From contig JBBPTG010000025.1 in NCBI GenBank assembly GCA_038093975.1, positions 1 to 64,000 on the forward strand: a DNA stretch of 64,000 nt, read 5' to 3'. Under the pieces are notes generated by a model that was not told where the DNA came from, searched no databases, and saw nothing but the letters and a program-made list of their open reading frames with translations. A program made the translations under genes and the position numbers. Below, in pieces: positions 55,420 through 64,000 of this stretch (its first letter is position 1; each line of letters starts with the position of its first letter). The DNA is from Chalciporus piperatus. Its lineage: Eukaryota; Basidiomycota; Agaricomycetes; Boletales; Boletaceae.

Positions 55420-58400
55420 TCATTGACGAATCTCCAAAACGATTCCTGTCTTGTGTGTGAGCGCCTCTGATGCAAAGATCCCTTAGAATTTACCCACCTG
55501 CAGCAATTGTCTCCCCGCCCCGTCTCAACAGAAGGCGACCCATGTCCTTGTTGATAGCAAACGGTTCGATCGGGATAGCTCTTGCAACGGCGCCAGGTCC
55601 CGAGGGGGTATCCCCTCGCAGAGTGATCTCAACTTCAGCGGAAGTCCCCTTCGTCAACACACTACAATCATGCTCAGCCAGAATACATGCATATCGAAAA
55701 GCAAGACCATACCGCGGGTTCCTCTTCGTCACAGATCCAACCGCTCGATCGAGCGTGGCAACCAACTTCGAGATCGTCGCAGGGACATCTCGCGAGTGAT
55801 GGAATAGCTCGACCTACGTACGTCGCTGACCGTGAGCGCCTCTCTCTCTAATTTGTGACCAAGCCCGACACATACCGAAGCACCACTCGTGATTGGAAGT
55901 TGAATGTCAAAGACGATAATCCGTGCGCTAAAAGACGTTGCGAGGGGCACGAGATCTGTAGGCGGACAGAGGACATTGCCGATGCTGAGATGAATAGGAT
56001 CGATCGATGTCAGATAGAACGTCGCGTTGGATCCTGCAACTGTCCACGGCACGCTTCGTTCGTCGATATCGATTGCTAGAGTGGTGTCAAGAAGTGATCA
56101 ACGATGTGTTCTTAGGTACTCACATCTAACGACCGCGGTCTCGTCTCCGGGAAGAACCCGTAGGCGTTCTCCAACCTGAACTATACCACTGCACACCCGA
56201 CCGGTTACTCCAATCCCAGAACTTTGCCCTTTGAAAACGTTCGAGATGGGCAACCTCAAAGGTGATGCAATATCCCGCACGGGAGGTTCCAATTTATCTG
56301 GGGAACGATGAGTACAAGTACCACTGGGAACGCTTCAACTCACCAAGAAGATCAACCAAGGTAGGTCCTTGGTACCACTGTGACAGGACTGACGCCTCAG
56401 GGGCTTCCCGATGCGCAAGGTTCACACCAAGCATTGCACCCACAGGCACGAAACTTGTCTTTGACGACTGGAAGCCCGACTGACCAAAGAACGCTCTTAG
56501 ATGTTCGCACACCTCCTCGTATCTCCTCTGTTCCCAATTGACCTAGACCCAGATCCATCAGTGTCACCGTCGACTATGGCGTATGACAGCTCAAGACGCA
56601 CTTGATCCAACTTGTTAACCGCTACAATCACTTGGGACACGCCGAGACTCCGAACGAGGACCAAGTGTTCACGAGTTTGTCCTCCGCGCTCGAAACCTGC
56701 TTCAAATTCCCCGGTCGTAGCATCAACAACAAGAAGCGCACAATCCGCTTGGGATGCTCCAGATATCATGTTCGGAATGAAGTCTTTGTGTCCCGGAGCA
56801 TCCAGGATTGTTATCTGTCGATGGGGCGTCGACAGGGATTGCATCGCGATGTCCATAGTAATTCCTCTACAACCAAATTTCAGTCGGCAAGCACGGTACA
56901 AATGCACAACGTAAACCGACCGTTCTCTCTCTTCCGCGGTCCCGTCAAGTTCCCAAGCCCAGCTAAAGCTACTCTTCCCGGCTCGGCTACTTTCCCTCTC
57001 ATTTGCATGTCGTGACTTTTCATCGACACGTCCTAGTTCGTACAACAGTCTGCCCATCAGGGTCGACTTTCCAGCATCAACATGTCCTAAAGATCGATGA
57101 GAGGCACGAGCGTCACAACACGTGCCTTCACCTACCGATGACGACCAAGCTAACGCCTTTCTTTGCGCCTTCAGCAGATGTCTGAAGCTCTCGTCTCACT
57201 TCTTCCAACAACTTCTCTCTCTCCATCACCAACTTAGGAAGAGGCTCATCCACTCTGGGGGGCCCGTCATCTTTAGGATATAAATTCAGTGCCGAGAGGT
57301 CGAGTATCCTCGGATCCAATCCCCCGCTGTTCTGCCTTGCAGGTGTAGTTGCCCCTGACTTCTTGAATGTCTGCGGACCGGCACCCGCCTTCTTCGTTGG
57401 TTTGGTTGGGGTTCCAATAGGAGTGTTATAACCAGAGGTGGATGGCGTCTGTGCCGCCTTCTTCTGAACAGCAACCTTCTGTGCCTTCTCGCGCTCCTTG
57501 GCGGCTGGAGTGTAGAATCGTAAGAAAGGAAATCAGCATAAACCATTCCATTGAAAAAGAACAACAACAGCAAGTCCAAGTGTACATCTACCAATACCCG
57601 CATAGAAGACGGATGAAATAAAAGGATAAACTTAAAAAAATAGAATACAAAGAAAGTGGATGGTGGGAGGTTCCACTATCGGTGGGCCAAGGTAGTGCCG
57701 CGGCGAGCGTTGAAGACAATGTCATCGGGGCTCGGAACGTCAAATGCAAAGGGAGCAGACGGGACGCGCAGGTCCGGGGAAGTAGGGGGTCTTGTGCGAC
57801 GTCTGTCATGATGCTCTACATCGAGCTCGAGTGTGGATCTACTCCGGGAGAGCGATGCCTGATACATGTCAACAAGGCGCAGTTCCTCCCTCCCGTATTT
57901 GGGTGTCCTACTGTCCTTGTCCTTGTCTTCGGGAGATGTTAGAGGGTCATTGACAAGCAAGGAAGCGAATGCCGAGGGTGACGCACGAGATCGGGTAGAT
58001 TTTGGTATGAAGAGAGGTGGTGGAGACGGGAGTGGTGCTTCGACATCAGTGGTACTTGAATGGGATGATGGTTTATCTTGTGCTTTCTTCACCTTCAGCG
58101 CCAACTTTGACGGCCGGGTTTCCCCACCAGGCATCTGAACCAATGGGACAGGTTCCAGCGTATGCGCAGTCGACAAACTCTGCAGGGAATGATAGGATGT
58201 CGTTATAGCGGTAGTAGCGGTTGCCCCATTAGCGATGGGTGTGAAGTACTCTGTATGAGGCTTGGGAAGGTCCTTCGGAGGCGAACTAGGTGGCACAGAT
58301 ATAGGGACACGGGAAATAACGTGAGCGTTAGCCTTCGCCTGAGCAAGCTTGGCCAGCTTGGACTGAGGACGAGCTGCTACATCCGGCTCATTACGCGCTA

Positions 58401-60219
58401 TCGGTGGATCAAGAGGAGGCATGTGAGTCGACGAAACGGGGGAAGGAACCTTGGTCGCCTTAAGAGTGGAAACCGAGACCTCCGACATGTTGTCCGCTTG
58501 CTTCCCGGATGTCTGATCGTGGGCTTCTAGTTCCATGGCAGTCTGTATTGCCTTGCGCACATGAGAAGACATGGACGAGGTAGTAGTCGATGGTGGTTTG
58601 ATAGAAGCCGATGAGATCACTGAAGGCGTGGATGGCAATTTTCCAGGAATACGTGGGACCACGACAAATGACGAAGATTGTTCAGAAGCCACTGACGAGG
58701 GTTGTTTGGCGCTTGTCGCGCGCGAAGCCAATGAAAGTCGAGATTCTGCAGCCGGACGCAGGGCCGGATATGTGAGCACAGAGCTTGTCTCCAAATCCGA
58801 TGATCGTGAAGTAGAGATTGTGCTGGCGCGGGAACTTGCTAACTCTGCTAGCTTTGAGCGCTTCAATGGTTGAGTGCGTTGTGATATATCCTTTTCTGGT
58901 GGCGGAGGCGGCTTCTCGCTCGTGGTATCCGGGATTTCGGGCAAGGCGTCAGCTGATGGCATTGTCAAACTGGTCAGGCGACGAGGAGACCTTGGAGTTT
59001 CGAATTTCATAGATGACTCCGTTGATGTGCGAAGCGATGGTGCAGAATCATAAGTGGAAAGCCTTTGGACGGCTGAAGGAGACGGAGATGGGGGGATCCT
59101 GTTTGGATCCATAGGCTGGGATAAATAGGCACCGCTTAAGGAGAAGCCTGAGTGGCGGGCTATGAATACAATAAGTGGGTAGATAATGTCCCGGTTGTGA
59201 TGCAACTCACGAATAACATTCACGTATGACGACATTGTCTCGCTTGACGACATTGCCCGAGGATTGTTGAATGCCACCAGCTGCTGTTTAGAAGGCCAGT
59301 GGCTCGACGGCTCCGTGCGCTCGGTAAGTTCCGTGATGGTGCTGAGTCGTGAATTCCGATCGACAGGCGACATCAAGCCTAATGATACATCATCTGGATC
59401 CACATCCTCGCCATATTCGAGATATTGAGGGGCTGAATAGTAATCGTTTTGGTATTGGCCTTGTTGTGCCAGCACGATCAAGGGAACACGCGAGCGCTCC
59501 ATGTCCTCTGGAAAGGACCCCTCCGGTCTTTGGTGAGGGGGAGAACCAACGTGTCCCTGTCGACCATCTTGATGCACTGGGGTGATGAGAGAATGAATAG
59601 AGTAAATATGTGCTTCTTCGGTAGCAAGATGGACAGGACGGATGGATGACAGCGATATGCACCTGCCTGTTCTTGGTCTCCTTTACGGCGAAAGCGGCTC
59701 CACCAGCGGGATTTAGAACGGGGGGGAGGAACATCATGAAGAAAAAGAAGCAAAAGCAAAACTATGCAAAGAAGGAGGGGATGAAAGATAGCTTACCTTT
59801 ACGCTCCATTGCGGCGGCTCTTCGCTCCTGTTCTTCTGTAAAATGATAAGTGCGAGAGATTAAACTGGAGAAGAGAGGGCGGACCATATAACCAAGATAT
59901 GGATTGTTCGACGTCGAAGTAGAATTGCCAAAGAGTATCCTTGATGATTACATCATCGAGACCTGAAGCAGCCTCGTCGCCCATGACGACTCTGACGTGC
60001 TCAAGACCAGATTCCATCTGAGCTACACCCGAATTGAGACGACGGCTGAGGGGTTGTTGAAGGGAGACATACCATGTTGCTCTTCGGTCAGATCGTCTCC
60101 TTCATCAGAGAGCGCCTCGTCGTCGAGCTCGGCTGATGAATTTTTAGACAGGTTCTGTCTTGGGAAGATAGTTACAGACCTTGCAAGTCGAGATTTCGTA
60201 CTAGTCTATGTCGTGACAT
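55420..60219 (-). CDS. HBS1: Ribosome-rescue GTPase Hbs1 (long splice form)
   Basis: Hbs1 works with Dom34 to split stalled ribosomes. Exon 1 starts at 60219 ([13 protein letters not shown]). Shared 5' exons give [20 protein letters not shown] and [20 protein letters not shown], then [18 protein letters not shown] and [13 protein letters not shown], the Hbs1 N-terminal domain. After a 2.3 kb intron (59796-57506) the frame continues [20 protein letters not shown], a linker, [18 protein letters not shown] and the GTPase. G1 is [20 protein letters not shown]. Switch regions include [11 protein letters not shown] and [21 protein letters not shown]4 is NKLD. Domains II and III run to [14 protein letters not shown] and a stop at 55420. 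All are as in active translation-type GTPases. The large intron holds the alternative SKI7-like exon. Head to head with RIM1. Confidence 0.93.
57676..60219 (-). CDS. SKI7: SKI7-like short splice form of the HBS1 locus
   Basis: The same four 5' exons end in AAAG at 59797. A second acceptor (CCCCAG, exon start 59576) joins in the same phase to [20 protein letters not shown] and stays open for about 630 codons to a stop at 57676-57678, all within the HBS1 intron. The product would have the Hbs1 N-terminal domain and a long Ser/Pro-rich chain but no GTPase. Candidate short motifs include [16 protein letters not shown] and [15 protein letters not shown] near the C-terminus. In animals, plants and some fungi a Ski7-like exosome/Ski-complex adaptor is made from HBS1 in just this way, so that role is inferred. 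One 51-base GTGAGT..ATAG intron near 59210-59160 removes 17 codons without changing frame. It could instead be a separate unspliced gene, but it lacks an own good ATG. Confidence 0.72.
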
Positions 60220-60355
60220 GATGATGGACAAAGTACTAGTGGAGATCAACTGCGATCGTAGGGGACCTCCGCCCCAAACACGGTCAAACACCGCGCTCAA
60301 ATTAAAGCGCGACTGAATTCCAAACCAGCTATCCTCCCCAAGTTCATCGCTCACA
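60220..60355. promoter_or_regulatory. Bidirectional promoter, HBS1 and RIM1
   Basis: Start codons of the two outward genes are separated by 136 bp. I see no TATA-like box. It links a cytosolic ribosome-rescue gene with a mitochondrial DNA maintenance gene. Confidence 0.5.
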
Positions 60356-61006
60356 ATGTTGGCGACCGTAAGACAGGCTTTTTCTGGCGTGCAGCGACGT
60401 GTATGTGGTCCCCTTGCTTTTGTTGTCGCCCTCCTGACCTTTACAACAGGCATTCTCCTCTACCTCCTCGCGCTCTTATGACGTTGCAAAACTCACCCTT
60501 ATTGGACGCCTGGGCAAAGACCCTGAGCTCCGTTCGACCAAGCACGGCAAGGAATATGTTTCGTGAGTTTTTGGTCTGTGATCCACTTTCCAGGCTGAAC
60601 ATCCCTCAGGTACACTGTTGCAACGGGCAACTTCCCTCCCCCACCACCGAACCCCGACGGTTGTAAGTTAGCATATACTCCAACCATTCAACCATCTTCA
60701 CCGTTTGATGATAGCTCGCCCGAATAATGCGACGACATGGCACCACATTGTCTCCTTTAACCCTCAGCAGAACACCTATCTTAGGAGTCTTGCCAAAGGG
60801 TCTAAAGTTTACGTCGAGGCTGGCTACGAACTCCGTGATCCTGAACCGGGCGCGGATGCATCATCTCCCGCTGGGCAGCGACAGATATTCCTCAGGCATG
60901 GTACGCTCCGCGCCTTACCGGTTCTTCTGTCTTACTTACGTAGTCTGCAGAGGCCATCCGACTAATATCCTCTCCGTACAACCCAGAACCGGAGCCAGAA
61001 GAGTAA
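60356..61006 (+). CDS. RIM1: Mitochondrial single-stranded DNA-binding protein Rim1
   Basis: Coats single-stranded mtDNA during replication. The presequence MLATVRQAFSGVQRRAFSST is basic and Ser-rich. The OB fold follows: RSYDVAKLTLIGRLGKDPEL, RSTKHGKEYVSYTVATGNFP, and, after a proline loop, SPNNATTWHHIVSFNPQQNT. It closes with YLRSLAKGSKVYVEAGYELR. The WxxIVSF core and the LIGRLGKDPE start are those of bacterial-type SSB. The final splice gives IFLRHEAIRLISSPYNPEPE and an acidic end, PEE, before the stop at 61004. The long proline loop (NFPPPPPNPDG) is an odd insertion. Four introns. It ends 96 bp from the convergent UPF0303 gene. Confidence 0.93.
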
Positions 61007-61101
61007 GGGCCAGACTCACGCTATTGCCCAGGATTGTGGCCCTACGTGTCATTAATGTCGTTTCCTTGGCTAAAGACCACTCCGTGAATGAATACAGTAG
61101 T

Positions 61102-62017
61102 TCAGACATCATGCTCGTCGTCGTAAGGGGTACGAGGTCGCATGTGCCCAGATGCCAGATCTCCCGCCCACGCCTTCTCCTGGTGAATGCACCGAACTTC
61201 AGATTCACTGTATGAGCTTACCGCAAGGTTGTCACGGTGCTCCTGGTTTGCCATTGTCGGGACTGGTGCTTCAGTATGCAGAATGGATGACGACATAGAG
61301 AGCCTGTTGTTGCCAGATGGATTTTGTTTTTTGTTCAGGTAGTCCCGAAGGGTTGTTGCCAAGAGCTATTTCAGAGGCCTTGAATAAGGGAACCCGTGAT
61401 GAGAAATGAACGCACCTTGTGGTCCTCGTGACTAGATCCTGAAAAGCAAGCTGCCACGGCAATAGGACAACAGGGTGCGTTCTACAAGGCAAACTTGAGC
61501 ATAGTGGACGGGCAAAACAAGTTGGACCCACATCCAGCCATATTGGGAACGCTGTTCGATGGAATGAGTTGAGGCCTCGCAGTTGAACAATGTAACACTG
61601 ACCTCCTCCCCGAACGGCAAATTCGCCCTCGACCCCCATCTCTTTTGCCGTCTTTCCCATCGCACTCATGCCTTTCTCTACGTAGAAACTCGAGTGGCTC
61701 GTCCTCTTCACCACCGAAATCATGCTCTCCAGGCATGCCCAGCTATCTAAGCTGACGTCTCCTTCGCCAGAAGGGTGGCCTAGGTCACCGGCGGTGCATG
61801 CAAAGAGAGTGTGTCCTGCGATTGTTTGTATTGAAATCACCATGCCTTTGCCTTTTACATGCCGACCACTCCCGCGGAACCGCTTGCGCAAGGAGAGGCC
61901 AAGTGTGACAGCGTCGGTCGCTGAGAAGGATACAAAGCGGCAGCTGCGCTCTTCCACGAGAATTTGGTTAGCGATGTCAGCGTCAGAGGGTATCATTGCA
62001 TGGATAGATGAAAACAT
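61102..62017 (-). CDS. UPF0303/haem-degrading-domain family protein (YBR137W-like)
   Basis: Start MFSSIHAMIPSDADIANQIL at 62017. The family core follows: VSFSATDAVTLGLSLRKRFR, GKGMVISIQTIAGHTLFACT and DVSLDSWACLESMISVVKRT. Then come SHSSFYVEKGMSAMGKTAKE and EGEFAVRGGG, a splice to AFPIWLENAPCCPIAVAACF, and SGSSHEDHKL with TTLRDYLNKKQ. These are the blocks of UPF0303 proteins (GlcG/HbpS-like fold); yeast Ybr137w is linked to the GET tail-anchored protein pathway. The C-terminal extension after NNRLSMSSSILHTEAPVP is longer than usual and could be spliced by a 42-base in-frame intron. Its function here is not known. Confidence 0.82.
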
Positions 62018-62571
62018 TGAGCGAGGCTCGTGAGTCGTTATGGAAGTGGAAAAAGTTAAAGGCTGAGATGAACGGAGACTGTCACGGCTCAAATTTGCCC
62101 AAACGCGATGCCCTTTAAGCCGACCATGCAACGAGGCGATTTGAACAATAGACACGAGGTGTAAATCCTTACACGTCTGAACTTTTAGCGAGATATGCGC
62201 AAGGACGCGTGCACATTTCATAGGTAGCGACAAACATAACAACGCTCGTGTGAAGTCGATCCACGGGCTAACAGTGAACTATCCCAACTTGGAGCGGAAT
62301 CCCAAGCCGTGTTATGATCGATGATCGATGATCGTTCTCCGGGAACATGCCCCACCGCCCCGAATGCTTATGAAGGCTCTCGCACTGATCATTTGAGTCA
62401 GAATCAGATCTCCCTGTCAGAACTTGGTCAATGAACGCTGCCACTGCCACGAGATCACATGACGAAACTCAAGCTTCACGTGCCAGTTAAACATACACTG
62501 ATTCATAGAATCATACAGTGACCATAGTTAGGGAGCTAACTTAGTATACCACCTCCATCGCGTCCGAAATC
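62018..62571. other. Divergent promoter region, UPF0303 gene and PEX12
   Basis: No exon seen. It holds the short direct repeat GATCGATGATCGATGATCG near 62315-62335. The 80 bases before PEX12 are AT-rich. Confidence 0.45.
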
Positions 62572-63940
62572 ATGCAGTTCTTCAACGACATAGGCGGCGA
62601 CCCTCTGAAGCCGTCATTATTCGAGCTCATTGCTCAAGAACAGCTCCGAGACCTCCTACAGCCAGCCCTCAAATATGTTTTGGCAGTAAGCACTATTCGA
62701 TCATAATACAACTGACATTATATCAAACCCACCATCCAGGTTTTCGCGCAGCAATACCCGCGATACCTCATTCGTATCGTGAATCGACACGAGGAGTTTT
62801 ATGCCATTATAATGTTATTTGTCGAACGACATTATCTTCGCAAACACAGTGAGTCTTGGTCAATCTCGAATCTGAACAATCCTCGAACGAGCCTAGACGC
62901 GTCCTTCGCGGAGAACTTTTATGGCTTGAAACGTCGTAGGCACCCTTGGATATCTATCGAAAGAGCGGCTGCTGCTGTTCGTGGCACACCCCCTGCAGAA
63001 AAGCTTAGGAGTGGGGAAATATGGCGGTCACTGTTCTTCCTGGTGCGTTTATTGATCCTGCCACAAATGCCGCTGATTGAATTCTAACAGGTCGCCGTTC
63101 CTTACCTTGGAGCCAAAGCCCGTGATTATTATGAACAACTGGGGGGTGGGGTGCCTTCCGATATATTAGACGACGCTGGCGACAGTCGGCGTATACAAGC
63201 ACTTACCGACGATGTATGCTGGTCTCGTGCCGAAGCAAACTCTTTGCTGATCAAATTCAAACAGACTTTAGCTGGACGTTGGCGTCGAGCATACAAAAAG
63301 ATCTTCCCGTGGGTGAACACTTCATTCGAATTATGGCTGCTTGCGTGTAATGTGGCCTACCTATTTGAGCGCACGCCATTTTACCGTCCGTGGTTAGCAT
63401 GGATAGGTGTCGATTTACGCCGATTGAGTGCAGACGATTTCGTAAGTGTGATATCCGTGGATTATAGTACTTTCCTCGATTCTGACTCCGTAGCGGCAGC
63501 TTGGGGTTAATGGTATGCAGGGTCCTCCCCCCGACGTCAAGCGAGGGATCATGAAACAGCTATACCGGCTATTTACCCATGCGCCGCAGATGATTCTGGA
63601 CTCACTGAGACTCCTCTTACCAACGGCGATTTTTTTCATCAAATTCTTGGAGTGGTGGTATTCTCCAGGGTCCCCAGCACGTTCGTTGTCGATATCACCC
63701 CTCGGACCGGCTGTCCCGCCCCCTCGGATTCTCCCACCGCATCCTTCAGGAATACCCGTGGATGGCACGCAGTACGGGCATTGTCCATTGTGTCAGAACA
63801 CCATCAACAATGCGACTGCTTTACCCTCTGGTTACGTCTTTTGCTACCGCTGTGCATTCGACCATGTCAAACAGCATGGCACGTGCCCAGTGACGTTGTT
63901 ACCGACGAAGGTTTGGCAGATGAGGAAAGTACTCATCTGA
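62572..63940 (+). CDS. PEX12: Peroxisomal RING ubiquitin ligase Pex12
   Basis: Pex12 forms, with Pex2 and Pex10, the membrane complex that ubiquitinates and recycles the Pex5 import receptor. The start MQFFNDIGGDPLKPSLFELI matches the family opening. Then come AQEQLRDLLQPALKYVLAVF, FAENFYGLKRRRHPWISIER and RSLFFLVAVPYLGAKARDYY. Membrane regions follow in FPWVNTSFELWLLACNVAYL and LEWWYSPGSPARSLS. The C-terminal RING is GHCPLCQNTINNATALPSGY and VFCYRCAFDHVKQHGTCPVT, ending KVWQMRKVLI. As in other Pex12 proteins only part of the usual zinc ligand set is present (CPLC, CYRC, CPVT). Five short introns. Stop at 63938; the remaining 60 bp are 3' flank. Confidence 0.95.
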
Positions 63941-64000
63941 GCACGAGGATTTCGGTTGGGAACACTGTAGACTGTAGAGAAGGCTGTTTTCCCCTTGCAC

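Noticed and set aside
57676..59577. Independent single-exon gene inside the HBS1 intron
   Set aside because: No good ATG at its start, whereas the acceptor at 59577 joins it in phase to the HBS1 5' exons. Kept as an alternative explanation only.
62315..62335. GATCGATGATCGATGATCG as a replication or CRISPR-like repeat
   Set aside because: Too short and without spacers; a simple tandem repeat explains it.
1..64000. tRNA or rRNA genes
   Set aside because: Scanning for the B-box GGTTCGANNCC and its complement gave only matches inside coding sequence without a cloverleaf. A tRNAscan run would be decisive.

Overview
The window is nuclear DNA of a filamentous basidiomycete, most likely a mushroom-forming agaricomycete. 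Genes are dense, lie on both strands, and are cut by many introns of about 45-70 bases with GT..AG borders. Families such as GPC1, DUF1748, DUF6741, the Atf1-type bZIP and fungal APM3/BOL3/EFM6 orthologues are typical of fungi, and several predicted proteins of no known function look like the basidiomycete-specific kind. I saw no rRNA, tRNA, CRISPR array, intact transposon or bacterial-style operon. Exon joins below were worked out by hand from reading frames and splice signals, so outer coordinates are start codon to stop codon and most exon borders are inferred.

Layout. Bases 1-3583 are gene-poor, with only remnants and a diverged direct repeat. Next come a multi-pass membrane protein (-), STI1 (+) with a heat-shock element in its promoter, an ARA2-like aldo/keto reductase (-), an MLRQ/NDUFA4-like mitochondrial protein (-), a large serine-rich coiled-coil protein (-), an isochorismatase-fold hydrolase (+), a DUF1748 protein (+), the OST subunit DAD1/OST2 (-), a superoxide-dismutase-fold mitoribosomal protein (+), AP-3 mu (-), hexokinase (+), an Atf1-type bZIP factor (-), a DUF3445 haem protein (-), ATP synthase subunit d (+), GPC1 acyltransferase (+), tRNA adenosine deaminase TAD1 (-) and a DUF6741 protein (-). 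Bases 36123-39702 are again gene-poor, with hairpin-forming repeats and one weak hypothetical gene. Then follow EFM6 (+), BOL3 (-) and COX15 (+) back to back, proteasome alpha PRE5 (-), a large Q/P- and RGG-rich protein (-), a small coiled-coil protein (-), an EF-hand MscS channel (+), a CBM48 protein (+), the HBS1 locus (-), mitochondrial SSB RIM1 (+), a UPF0303 protein (-) and PEX12 (+).

Themes. Seven genes probably serve mitochondria (MLRQ-like, DUF1748, mS42/43-like, ATP7, BOL3, COX15, RIM1). Several sit in head-to-head pairs with promoters of only 117-188 bp (BOL3/COX15, HBS1/RIM1, DAD1/mitoribosomal). Quality control and proteostasis are also represented (STI1, PRE5, HBS1/SKI7).

The most striking locus is HBS1 (55420-60219). 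Four shared 5' exons can be joined in frame either to the GTPase exons of HBS1 or to a 1.9 kb terminal exon lying inside the HBS1 intron, which would give a SKI7-like protein without a GTPase domain. Both acceptors are in the same phase and both joins stay open. This is the architecture expected of an alternatively spliced HBS1/SKI7 gene.
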